A stretch of 64,000 nt of DNA from the NCBI GenBank assembly GCA_902602515.1, contig CACKRG010000003.1:150784-214783 (forward strand). The letters are read 5' to 3'. The notes under the pieces were generated by a model. The model was not told the DNA's origin, did not search any database, and worked only from the letters and a program-made list of their open reading frames with translations. The position numbers and the translations under genes are program-made. The number at the start of each line of letters is the position of its first letter. The first letter of the stretch is position 1. Below are positions 42,263-52,973 of the stretch, piece after piece. The DNA is from an uncultured Alphaproteobacteria bacterium. Its GTDB lineage: Bacteria; Pseudomonadota; Alphaproteobacteria; HIMB59; GCA-002718135.

Positions 42263-43182
42263 TAATTTATAAATATATTTTCATAAATTGTTTTTAAGTC
42301 AGAAGAAGGAAGATTGTTCATAGAGGATATTATCCTTTTTGTAGTAATATTAACATACTTTAAATATTCTTTTTTTCCATTTTTAAACAGCTTAATCCAT
42401 CTACCAAGCAATCTTGATTGTCTGCATAAATTTAATAAATAATATTGATTACGAAATTCAAAAAAATCATTATTTATTGTAATACTTTCATAAAAAAACT
42501 TGATCAAATCTTCATTATATTTTCTAGTAAAATTAATTCTTGGATTTTCAAGAATAGAAAATAAATCCCAACCCTTGAATCCAATAAAAGCACTTTGAAA
42601 ATCAATTATACCACATTTTAAGTGTAAATTATTTTCATTTAATAATATTAAATTAATAAATTCAAAATCTTTATGTATTAAGCTACTAAAATCGAACTTT
42701 TGACTATTATAGCTATTTTCCCAAGATTGATAAAATCTATCAGCTTGAAAGTTCGAAATTTTTTTATATGGAATATAATAATCAACAAACTCACTAATTT
42801 CATTTTTTAAATCGTTGTATGTATATTTATTCAATTTATTTAAATCTTCTTCAACAAGTGAATTTTGAATTATAATCAAATTATCTACAGCTAATTTTAA
42901 CAAACTATAAACTTGATGTTCTTTAAATATTTTATCAAAATTATTATTACCAAAATCTTCTACTATAATTATTTTTTTATTTGAATGTACTTCATAGACT
43001 TTTGGAATTGAAATATTTAATTTTTTTAATATTTCGTATACATTTATAAAATTATTAAATTCTGTTTCATCTTTAGAAAAATCAATAACTATTTTACTGA
43101 TTTTTTTTTCATATTTTCTAAATATTTTTTTTTTTGATAATCCACCTTTAATTTCAGTTAAATTTCGTAAAAAATTATTCAT
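42262..43182 (-). CDS. amgK: Aminoglycoside phosphotransferase-family sugar kinase (AmgK-like)
   Basis: SSLIHKDFEFINLIL; CGIIDFQSAFIGFKGWDLFSIL; adjacent to tsaE and murU. Confidence 0.72.
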   Translation of the reverse strand: MNNFLRNLTEIKGGLSKKKIFRKYEKKISKIVIDFSKDETEFNNFINVYEILKKLNISIPKVYEVHSNKKIIIVEDFGNNNFDKIFKEHQVYSLLKLAVDNLIIIQNSLVEEDLNKLNKYTYNDLKNEISEFVDYYIPYKKISNFQADRFYQSWENSYNSQKFDFSSLIHKDFEFINLILLNENNLHLKCGIIDFQSAFIGFKGWDLFSILENPRINFTRKYNEDLIKFFYESITINNDFFEFRNQYYLLNLCRQSRLLGRWIKLFKNGKKEYLKYVNITTKRIISSMNNLPSSDLKTIYENIFIN

Positions 43183-43187
43183 AAATT

Positions 43188-43634
43188 TTAATTGAAATAT
43201 TTAATATTTATAATTCTTTTTGTGTAGGAGTGTATTTCCAAATTTATTAAATAATGTTTATGTTTTAAAGGCATGTTATCCAATAGCTCTGGCCATTCAA
43301 TTAATGTTATTGAATTTTTAATATTTTCAAAGAAGCCTAACTCTTCTAACTCTTTAATATTTTTTATTCTGTATAAATCGTAATGATAGATTTCAAATGT
43401 ATTTAAGTCATAAGTAATTAAAATTGGATAAGTAGGACTTTTAATTGAATGAGGTATAGATAAATTATTTAGTTTATGTAAATGATTTATTATAAATCTT
43501 GATAGTGTTGTTTTTCCAACACCCAGTTCACCTTTCAACATTAAAACATCACCTAGATTAAGGTTTTTGCAAAAATTTAATGCAAAAGATTTTATTTCAG
43601 AGATATCTAAAATTTGATTCTCGATATTTTGCAA
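43188..43634 (-). CDS. tsaE: tRNA t6A biosynthesis ATPase TsaE
   Basis: LKGELGVGKTTLSRFII; SPTYPILITYD; YHYDLYRI; LIEWPELL. Confidence 0.93.
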   Translation of the reverse strand: MQNIENQILDISEIKSFALNFCKNLNLGDVLMLKGELGVGKTTLSRFIINHLHKLNNLSIPHSIKSPTYPILITYDLNTFEIYHYDLYRIKNIKELEELGFFENIKNSITLIEWPELLDNMPLKHKHYLINLEIHSYTKRIINIKYFN

Positions 43635-43640
43635 TTCTAA

Positions 43641-44810
43641 CTATGCTATTCCTTTAAGAGCATCTACTAAATCAGTTTTTTCCCAAGTAAAATGCCCTTC
43701 ATTTGTTGGCTCTCTTCCAAAATGTCCATAAGCAGAAGTAGGTACATAAATCGCGTTTGTTAATTTTAAATGTTCTCTTATTCCTCTTGGGCTTAGATCA
43801 AATAAATCTTGAACTGATTTTTCAATCTTTATTTCATCAACTTTGTTAGTTCCATTTGTGTTTACGTAGACTGATAAGGGTTTTGAAACTCCTATTGCAT
43901 AAGATAATTGTATTGTACACTGATCAGCTAGATCTGCTGCAACAACATTTTTAGCCAAATATCTAGCAGCATATGCTGCAGATCTATCTACTTTTGAGGG
44001 ATCTTTACCTGAAAAGGCACCACCACCATGAGGTGCAGCTCCACCATAAGTATCGACGATTATTTTTCGACCTGTTAAACCGGAGTCGCCATCAGGTCCT
44101 CCAATAACAAAGTTACCTGTTGGATTTACATAGAATTCATCATCATGCAGATCTTCTAATAACTCGTTAGGTATACATTCATACACATAAGGTTTAACTA
44201 TTTCCTTAACATCATTTGGAGACAAACCTTCTTTGTGTTGAGATGAAATAACTAATGAAGTTACTTTACTAGGCTTACCGTTTTCATATAGCATTGTAAC
44301 TTGACTTTTTGAGTCAGGCTCTAATCCAGAAGCAGTTCCGTCTTTTCTAGCTTGAGCCATTTTATATAATATTTGGTGAGAATAATGAATTGGAGCGGGC
44401 ATTAATGATTCTGTATCTTTGCAAGCAAACCCAAACATTATTCCTTGATCTCCTGCTCCTTCATCTTTATCACTTCCAGAGTCTACCCCCATAGCAATGT
44501 CTGCCGATTGTTCATGTAGAAAGCTATCAACATCACAATTTTGCCAATGAAAGCCATCCTGTTCATAACCAATATCTTTTATGCAATCTCTAACTTGAGA
44601 TATAATTTGGTCTTTAGATACTGATGGGCCGCGTACTTCGCCGGCAAGTACAACTTTATTAGTAGTAGTAAGTGTCTCACAGGCAACTCTTGTTTGTGGG
44701 TCTCCAGATGATAAGTAAGTATCCACAACCATATCGGATATTCTATCGCAAACTTTATCTGGGTGACCTTCAGAAACTGATTCGCTTGTAAATAAATAAG
44801 ATCTACTCAT
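43641..44810 (-). CDS. metK: S-adenosylmethionine synthetase
   Basis: [57 protein letters not shown]. Confidence 0.99.
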   Translation of the reverse strand: MSRSYLFTSESVSEGHPDKVCDRISDMVVDTYLSSGDPQTRVACETLTTTNKVVLAGEVRGPSVSKDQIISQVRDCIKDIGYEQDGFHWQNCDVDSFLHEQSADIAMGVDSGSDKDEGAGDQGIMFGFACKDTESLMPAPIHYSHQILYKMAQARKDGTASGLEPDSKSQVTMLYENGKPSKVTSLVISSQHKEGLSPNDVKEIVKPYVYECIPNELLEDLHDDEFYVNPTGNFVIGGPDGDSGLTGRKIIVDTYGGAAPHGGGAFSGKDPSKVDRSAAYAARYLAKNVVAADLADQCTIQLSYAIGVSKPLSVYVNTNGTNKVDEIKIEKSVQDLFDLSPRGIREHLKLTNAIYVPTSAYGHFGREPTNEGHFTWEKTDLVDALKGIA

Positions 44811-44818
44811 GTTAATTC

Positions 44819-46117
<1,299 letters not shown>

Positions 46118-46128
46118 TTATTATTCTT

Positions 46129-47868
46129 TTAGATTTTATTTTTGATATTTAAAGGTAATTTAATCATAAAACAAGCACCCCTAAAGTTAAAATTGTCACT
46201 TTCTGTTAATTCTATTGAGCCGTTAAATGATTTAATAATTTCTCTTGAAATAGATAGCCCAAGCCCGGAGTGATCATTTCTTGAAACCTCTCTATCTGTA
46301 TAAAATCGCTCAAAAACTTTTTCTTTATCAACAAATTTAATACCTTTACCTTGGTCATAAACTTTTATTAGCACATTATTATTAAATTTTTCTGTTTTTA
46401 TTAAAATCTGTGAGTTTTCTTTAGAAACAGAAAAACTATTATTAATAAGATTAAGAATCACCTGTAAAAATTTATCCTCATTAACTAATACCTCAAATAT
46501 AGATTCATCCAATTCTAATTTTATACTTATTCCTTTAATATTGCCCATGTAATTTTTTTTAAAATTTAAAAAAAATTTATTAATTTCAATTTTTTTAAAA
46601 CTCTCAGTTTCTATTTCAGATATAATTCTTGAAAAATTTGAAATATCCGAAATTAATCTATTCATTCGATCAACTTCATTATTAAAATTTTTGATTAACT
46701 TTATTTTATTTTCTTTACTAATAGTATTTCTTAACAATAGTTCACTAGATGATTTAATCGCTGTAAGGGGATTTTTCAATTCATGGGCAACGTCGGTAGT
46801 GAACTTTTCTAATTGTTCAATCTGTGTTTTTAAATCTTGAGACATTATTTGAATTTGTTGTGATAAAATACCAATTTCATCATATCTAATAGGGTAATTT
46901 AAATTTTCAGTATTTCTTAATTTGCTTCTTTCAAGTACAGTTATTTTTGTTAACTCATTTAAAGGGTTAATAAGACCTCTTAAAAAAAAATAAGATAGTA
47001 TCAAAATTATAATAATAAGCACTATAAAAAAGTTTAATAGATTAATCGAACTAAGTGCAAGATCATCATTGGTAATAATAAGATTAAACGACAATAATGC
47101 GACACCATATACTTTTTGGTTAAGAATAATTGGAGATGAAATAATATTAATTATTTTGCCTTGTTCATTAATATATATTTTTTTTGATAATTCTTTTTCT
47201 CTTATAGTTTCAGATACAATATTAATTTCATGAGTTTTATTAGTAAGATATTTAGAATATCTACTTTTTAATATGTACAAGTAAGCTGAATTAAAAACAT
47301 TAAAGTAGCTTTGTTTATAAAAAGAAGAAATATTAGAAGTTTTTTGAGGCTTTTCAGGAATTTCACTTTGACTTACTTCATTTGATAAATATGGATTATC
47401 CGAGTCAGCTATTTTAATCCAATTATCATTAAAAATCTTGATATTATATTCCTTATTTGAATAATTTTGTAAAATATATTGTTCGGCAGTAAATTGCTCA
47501 AGCTCCAGATCTGATAATTCTAATGTATTTAAAAATAAATTTTCTTGAGCACATTTTTCTTCTTCATAAAGCTCAGCATCTATATCTTTATCTATAACAC
47601 GACATCGGTAATTGGTTTGATATAAAGGGATATTAATAATAGAATTATTTTCTAAATAAGATGTTATTTTTTTTAATTCATTGATAGATGTCTCAATCCT
47701 ATTTTCAATTAATTTATCATTTTTTATTAAAAAATAATTAAAAATTAATAAAAAAATTAATCCAAATACTATTATTAATAAATTTACTATTAGTAACTGT
47801 ATAGATAATCTAAAATTTGAAAAATTAAAAATTTTTAAACTAATCACGCCAAGAATATCCAGACCCAT
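46129..47868 (-). CDS. chvG: Sensor histidine kinase, ChvG-like
   Basis: Two TM helices with large periplasmic region, HAMP, VAHELKNPLTAIKSS H-box, GLGLSISREIIKSFNG; downstream of a ChvI-like regulator. Confidence 0.85.
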   Translation of the reverse strand: MGLDILGVISLKIFNFSNFRLSIQLLIVNLLIIVFGLIFLLIFNYFLIKNDKLIENRIETSINELKKITSYLENNSIINIPLYQTNYRCRVIDKDIDAELYEEEKCAQENLFLNTLELSDLELEQFTAEQYILQNYSNKEYNIKIFNDNWIKIADSDNPYLSNEVSQSEIPEKPQKTSNISSFYKQSYFNVFNSAYLYILKSRYSKYLTNKTHEINIVSETIREKELSKKIYINEQGKIINIISSPIILNQKVYGVALLSFNLIITNDDLALSSINLLNFFIVLIIIILILSYFFLRGLINPLNELTKITVLERSKLRNTENLNYPIRYDEIGILSQQIQIMSQDLKTQIEQLEKFTTDVAHELKNPLTAIKSSSELLLRNTISKENKIKLIKNFNNEVDRMNRLISDISNFSRIISEIETESFKKIEINKFFLNFKKNYMGNIKGISIKLELDESIFEVLVNEDKFLQVILNLINNSFSVSKENSQILIKTEKFNNNVLIKVYDQGKGIKFVDKEKVFERFYTDREVSRNDHSGLGLSISREIIKSFNGSIELTESDNFNFRGACFMIKLPLNIKNKI

Positions 47869-48553
47869 ATCTTGTTCTTATCTGGTTAAAAGATGTATCA
47901 TAAGATCTGAATTTTTTTCTAAGTCTTTTAATGTGACTATCTATTGTTCTATCATCAACATAAATCGAATCGCCATACATTGCATCCATCAATTGGTTAC
48001 GATCTTTTACAACACCAGGATATTTTGCAAGTGATTTAATAAGATTAAATTCAGCAACAGTAAGTTCAATTTCTATACCCTTCCAAAAACAAAGTTGTTT
48101 ATCCTCATCAAGTACCAAATCACCCTTTACAAATGATATTTTTTGTTCGCTAGATTCATTATTATTTTTTGATCTATTAGAGTGGATTCTTAGAACAGTT
48201 CTAACTCTTTCATTTAGCAGTTTTTGTGAAAAAGGTTTTTTGATATAATCTGCAGCACCCATTCTAAGTCCTATGATTTCATCCTGCTCATGGTCTTTAG
48301 ATGTCAAAAAAATAATTGGTAAATCTTTTAGTTTTCCAATCTTGCTTGATCTTACTTTACTTAGTAGTTCATTCCCGTCCATTTTGGGCATTTTGATATC
48401 AAATAAGCCTAAATCATATGATTTTTTTTCCAAAGCTTCCAAGGCCTCAACGCCATTTAGAAAAGTATCTACATTAAAACCTTCACTTTCCAGAGAAAGA
48501 GACACTGATGTTAGAATCGACTGTTCATCGTCCACTAATGCAATAGTTACCAT
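47840..48553 (-). CDS. chvI: OmpR-family response regulator, ChvI-like
   Basis: IALVDDEQSILTSVSLSLESEGF; IFLTSK; winged helix DDRTIDSHIKRLRKKF. Confidence 0.87.
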   Translation of the reverse strand: MVTIALVDDEQSILTSVSLSLESEGFNVDTFLNGVEALEALEKKSYDLGLFDIKMPKMDGNELLSKVRSSKIGKLKDLPIIFLTSKDHEQDEIIGLRMGAADYIKKPFSQKLLNERVRTVLRIHSNRSKNNNESSEQKISFVKGDLVLDEDKQLCFWKGIEIELTVAEFNLIKSLAKYPGVVKDRNQLMDAMYGDSIYVDDRTIDSHIKRLRKKFRSYDTSFNQIRTRYGSGYSWRD

Positions 48554-48756
48554 ATTGAAATATATCCATAATTTATGGCATATTTAAGTTCAAAGATAAA
48601 ATAACACATTTTTAAAATTTAATAATTTGTGATTTAAGTTGATAAGTAAATTCAATTATTTCAATAACTTGTTTCACTCTCGTAAAACTATATTAAATAA
48701 TAGTTTGACTTCATAAAAAAAATATTTATGTTCTTATTTTGTTCTTATTGCGATAT

Positions 48757-48803
48757 TAAGCAAATGTTGTATTGTCATTTTTCGGCGGCACTACATATTG
48801 TGT
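48757..48803 (+). promoter_or_regulatory. Candidate nrdA promoter with NrdR-box-like pair
   Basis: 48788-48803 GCACTACATATTGTGT matches the ACACWATATMTWGTGT-type NrdR consensus at 14/16 (consensus from memory); weaker half at 48757-48772, 31 bp upstream; -35-like TTGTCA 48772-48777, 18-nt spacer, -10-like TATTGT 48796-48801. Confidence 0.6.
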
Positions 48804-48841
48804 TTTTCGACAATAATTTATTAAAAATGGATAGAATTTAA

Positions 48842-51595
48842 ATGGCAGACAATCTACAGGTATCATCAAATATTTCAGAAGCAAAAAGTGTAAACATTTT
48901 AACATTAAGTGTTGTACGTCGAGATGGAGCTATAACTCCTTTCAAATCAGATAAAATTTCTAACGCTATTAAAAAAGCATTCTTAGCTCAAACAAAAATT
49001 AGAAATGATAAGAATAAAGAAAAAGAACAACAGGATGGAATTCATAAAACTGTTGAAGCTTTAACTCATAAAGTTGTCTCCGCGCTCACTAGAAGAATAG
49101 CTGACGGCGATATGATTCACATTGAAGATATACAAGACCAGGTAGAATTAGCTCTTATGAGAGATGAACATCATAAAGTAGCTAGGGCATATGTATTATA
49201 TAGAGAACAAAGAGCTGCATCCAGGTATCACACTAAAAAACTGAAAGAACAAGTTGGAGAAAAAGCTTCATCGATGATGGTAACTAAAAGAGATGGAAGC
49301 AGAGAACCTATTTCACTAGATAAAATTACTAATAGGGTTTCGGTTCTTTCTACTGGTTTAAATATTGACCCAATTGTTGTTGTTCAAAAAGCTGTTCCAG
49401 GTTTATATAGCGACATTAGTTCCGTTGAAATTGATACTTATCTTGCTGAAACAGCTGCAGCTTTAACTGTAGAACATCCTGATTATTCTTATCTAGCAGC
49501 AAGAATAAAAGTTAATTCTCTTCATAAAGAAACTCCTGGTTTCATAATAGCTACAAAGAACTTATACGATGATGGTTTATTGAGAGAAGATTATTATAAA
49601 AAAGTAATGGAAAATGCTGATGCTATAGAATCAGTAATTGATTATGACAAAGATTATACATTTGATTATTTTGCCCTTACAACACTAATTAGAGCTTATT
49701 TGTTAAAGTTTGATAATAAAACAATTGAAAGGCCTCAGGATTTATGGATGAGAGTAACTTTAACTGTTACCGGTAATGAGTTTAATTTAGATAAAATAAA
49801 AGAAACTTACAAAAGTTTATCTAGTGGTATGTATACTCATGCTACTCCCACATTATTTAATAGTGGATTAAAAATGCAGCAATTATCATCGTGCTTTCTA
49901 ATAGGTATGGAGGATGATTCTATCGAAGGTATTTTTAATACTATAAAAGATTGTGCCTTAATATCTAAAACTGCAGGCGGTATTGGAATGCACGCTCACA
50001 ATATTAGAGGTAGTGGAAGTAGAATAAAATCAACAAATGGCAAATCTAATGGCCTAATACCGTTTCTTAAAATTTTTAATGAGACAGCTAAATCAGTTGA
50101 TCAAGGCGGAGGTAAAAGAAAAGGTTCTTTTGCAGTATACTTAGAGCCTTGGCACGCTGATATTGAGAAGTTTCTAGAACTTAGAAAAAATACGGGTGCC
50201 GAAGAATTTAGAGCAAGAGATTTGTTTTACGCTTTATGGATACCAGATTTATTCATGAAAAGAGTAGAAAATGATGAAGAATGGACACTTATGAGTGAGC
50301 ATGAATGCCCTGGTCTTTCAGATGTGTATGGTGACAAATTTGAAAAACTTTATACAAAATATGAAAATGAAATGAAGCATTTAGAAAAAATTAAAGCAAG
50401 AGATTTAATGTCTAAGATCATAGAAGCGCAGATAGAAACAGGACAGCCTTATATGCTCTATAAAGATTCGATTAACAATAAGTCTAATCAAAAAAACATA
50501 GGTGTTATTAAATCATCTAACCTATGTGCAGAAATAGTTGAATATTCAGATAAGAATGAAACATCCGTATGTAATTTAGCATCTATTGCTCTACCAAAGT
50601 TTGTAAAAAAGTCAGAAAAAAAATCAATATATGACTATGATGCTCTTTACGAGACGGCAAAATTAGCTACAAAAAACTTAGATGAAGTAATTGATATTAA
50701 TTTTTATCCAACTGATAAAACGGAAAGATCTAATAATAAACATAGGCCGATAGGTTTAGGAATACAGGGGCTTGCAGATGTGTACTTCAAAATGGGAATA
50801 ACTTATGAATCTGAGGAGGCTAAAGAAATAAATAAACTAATTTTTGAAACAATTTACTTTGGTGCTTTAGAAGCTTCATGCGAATTAGCAAAAGAAAAGG
50901 GAGCCTACGAAACATTTAATAATTCACCAATTTCTGAAGGAAAATTTCAATTTGATCTATGGAATGTTAATCCATCTTCAAAATGGGATTGGGATACACT
51001 TAGAACTAAAATAAAGGAGCATGGTGTAAGAAACTCTTTAACAACCGCTTGTATGCCAACTGCGTCAACTGGTATTATATTAGGAAATACAGAAACATTC
51101 CAAATACAAACCTCTAACATATATAAAAGACAGACACTCTCAGGTGAGTTCTTGCTGGTAAATAGATATTTAGTGAATGAACTTTCTCAAAGAGGTTTGT
51201 GGAATAAAGAAATGAGGGACAAAATAATCTTAGAAAATGGATCGGTTGAAAACATAAACGAAATTCCAACTGAACTAAAAGAAGTTTACAAAACGGTTTG
51301 GGAAGTGTCTCAGAAAACTGTAATTGATATGTCTGCAGATAGAGCTCCATTTATAGATCAAACACAGTCAATGAATCTTTGGCTCTCAACACCTACATTT
51401 GGAAAAGTTAATTCAATGCATATGTATGCATGGAAAAAAGGTCTTAAAACAGGAATGTATTATCTAAGAAGTAGATCAGCAGTTGATGCTGTGAAAGTCA
51501 CAGTTTCATCTGAAAAAGCAGCGAAAGATGCTTATATAAATACTGCTATTAAACAAAATAATGAGCCAGAAGATTGCGAAACTTGCAGTGCATAA
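48842..51595 (+). CDS. nrdA: Ribonucleoside-diphosphate reductase alpha subunit (class I) with two N-terminal ATP-cone-like domains
   Basis: VVRRDGAITPFKSDKISNAI and VTKRDGSREPISLDKITNRV; ATPTLFNSGLKMQQLSSCFL; NLCAEIVEYS; C-terminal CETC. Confidence 0.97.
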   Translation: MADNLQVSSNISEAKSVNILTLSVVRRDGAITPFKSDKISNAIKKAFLAQTKIRNDKNKEKEQQDGIHKTVEALTHKVVSALTRRIADGDMIHIEDIQDQVELALMRDEHHKVARAYVLYREQRAASRYHTKKLKEQVGEKASSMMVTKRDGSREPISLDKITNRVSVLSTGLNIDPIVVVQKAVPGLYSDISSVEIDTYLAETAAALTVEHPDYSYLAARIKVNSLHKETPGFIIATKNLYDDGLLREDYYKKVMENADAIESVIDYDKDYTFDYFALTTLIRAYLLKFDNKTIERPQDLWMRVTLTVTGNEFNLDKIKETYKSLSSGMYTHATPTLFNSGLKMQQLSSCFLIGMEDDSIEGIFNTIKDCALISKTAGGIGMHAHNIRGSGSRIKSTNGKSNGLIPFLKIFNETAKSVDQGGGKRKGSFAVYLEPWHADIEKFLELRKNTGAEEFRARDLFYALWIPDLFMKRVENDEEWTLMSEHECPGLSDVYGDKFEKLYTKYENEMKHLEKIKARDLMSKIIEAQIETGQPYMLYKDSINNKSNQKNIGVIKSSNLCAEIVEYSDKNETSVCNLASIALPKFVKKSEKKSIYDYDALYETAKLATKNLDEVIDINFYPTDKTERSNNKHRPIGLGIQGLADVYFKMGITYESEEAKEINKLIFETIYFGALEASCELAKEKGAYETFNNSPISEGKFQFDLWNVNPSSKWDWDTLRTKIKEHGVRNSLTTACMPTASTGIILGNTETFQIQTSNIYKRQTLSGEFLLVNRYLVNELSQRGLWNKEMRDKIILENGSVENINEIPTELKEVYKTVWEVSQKTVIDMSADRAPFIDQTQSMNLWLSTPTFGKVNSMHMYAWKKGLKTGMYYLRSRSAVDAVKVTVSSEKAAKDAYINTAIKQNNEPEDCETCSA

Positions 51596-51610
51596 AGAAG
51601 GAGTAATAGA

Positions 51611-52600
51611 ATGATATCTAAAGGTGTTAAATCAATATTTCCAATAAAAAACCAAGAAATTTGGGATAGATATAAACAACATATTCAAGCCTTTTGGACA
51701 ACTGAAGAGGTATCATTGCAAGATGACTTAAGAGATCTTGAAACTTTAAATGATGGTGAGAAACATTTTATTAAGCACGTGCTTGCTTATTTTGCTAATT
51801 CCGAAGCAATGATTAATGAGAACTTAGCAAGTAGGTTTTATAAAGAAATATTAATACCTGAGGCAAGATGTTTTATCTCAATGCAAATGTTAAATGAGTC
51901 AATTCATGCAGAAATGTATGGTCTTCAAATTGAAGCCTATGTGAAAGATGCTAGAGAAAAAGATATGCTTTTTGATGCAATACAAAACGTACCATGCATT
52001 AATCACAAAGCACAATGGGTTTCAAAATGGCTTAATGGTAGCCAAAATCTCCTAACCAGATTAATTGGATTTGGATTAGTTGAAGGTTTATTTTTTGCAG
52101 GTTCATTCTGTGCAATATATTATTTTAGAAAAAGAGGTTTGCTACCTGGTTTGGCATTATCTAACGATTGGATCGCGAGAGACGAAGGAATGCATTTTAG
52201 CTTTTCGTCGTTAATGTTTAGAACTTTAAGAGATAAATTTAATAATAAAACATTAACTGATGCAGATATTAGCGATTTATCTTTGATCCCATCAGACGTT
52301 CCTCAATCACAATTTGAAGAGATCGTTAGGGAGGCAGTAGCTTTTGAAAAAGAATTTGTAAAGGATGCGCTTCCTGTAGATTTAATTGGTATGAATGCTG
52401 ACTTGATGTGTCAGTATATTGAGGCTGTTGCAGATAGAATTGCTGACTTATTTGAGTTTGATAGAGTATTTAAGACAGAAAACCCCTTCGATTTTATGAG
52501 AGCTTTAGATGTTCAAAATGTCACTAACTTTTTTGAAAAAAGAGTGTCTGAATACCAAAGACCAACAGATAGGGCTTTAAGTTTTGATGAAGCATTTTAA
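51611..52600 (+). CDS. nrdB: Ribonucleoside-diphosphate reductase beta subunit
   Basis: FFANSEAMINENL-type ligand helix, EARCF, NESIHAEMYGLQIEAY, RDEGMHFSF. Confidence 0.97.
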   Translation: MISKGVKSIFPIKNQEIWDRYKQHIQAFWTTEEVSLQDDLRDLETLNDGEKHFIKHVLAYFANSEAMINENLASRFYKEILIPEARCFISMQMLNESIHAEMYGLQIEAYVKDAREKDMLFDAIQNVPCINHKAQWVSKWLNGSQNLLTRLIGFGLVEGLFFAGSFCAIYYFRKRGLLPGLALSNDWIARDEGMHFSFSSLMFRTLRDKFNNKTLTDADISDLSLIPSDVPQSQFEEIVREAVAFEKEFVKDALPVDLIGMNADLMCQYIEAVADRIADLFEFDRVFKTENPFDFMRALDVQNVTNFFEKRVSEYQRPTDRALSFDEAF

Positions 52601-52839
52601 TGGAAGCAGAAATATATTCTAAAATTAATTGTGGTTACTGTGATAGAGCTAAATTAAAGTTAGCTAAATATAATCCAAAAATTTATATGCTTGATACAGA
52701 TTATACGAGAGAAGATTTTTTTGAAAAGTTTCCAAATGCAAAAACATTTCCTCAAATAATTTTAAATGGTGAAAAAATTGGTGGCTATCATGAGCTTGAA
52801 AAATGGTTTGAAATGAATACCTTTGATGAAGAATTCTAA
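52600..52839 (+). CDS. Glutaredoxin, probable NrdAB electron donor
   Basis: IYSKINCGYCDRAKLKL; TFPQIILNGEKIGGYHEL; starts at the nrdB stop. Confidence 0.9.
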   Translation: MEAEIYSKINCGYCDRAKLKLAKYNPKIYMLDTDYTREDFFEKFPNAKTFPQIILNGEKIGGYHELEKWFEMNTFDEEF

Positions 52840-52964
52840 ATAACCTTTTTATTTCCCTTTCTAGTGTAAGTTTTTTTACTTCTAACAATTCTTTGTTTAT
52901 ACTTCGGAAGTTTTAAATCTTGAGCGTAGGGATTTCGTTTCTTAATTTTTTTTTTTATATTCAT
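52836..52964 (-). CDS. arfA: Small 42-aa ORF resembling alternative ribosome-rescue factor ArfA; absent from the supplied ORF track
   Basis: Codon-by-codon reading gives MNIKKKIKKRNPYAQDLKLPKYKQRIVRSKKTYTRKGNKKVI*; starts 9 nt after polA on the same strand; QR-V--KK-Y-RKG pattern resembles ArfA. Confidence 0.72.
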   Translation of the reverse strand: MNIKKKIKKRNPYAQDLKLPKYKQRIVRSKKTYTRKGNKKVI

Positions 52965-52973
52965 AAATTAGCT

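Noticed and set aside
51860-51930. Apparent loss of the radical tyrosine in NrdB (EARCFISMQ where other proteins have EARCFYGFQ)
   Set aside because: The radical Tyr is the one in the HxxxY segment; NESIHAEMYGL keeps it. The replaced Tyr is not the radical site.
52664-52888. 74-aa minus-strand ORF from the track
   Set aside because: Runs antisense to glutaredoxin and in a different frame from the convincing ArfA-like ORF; composition artefact.
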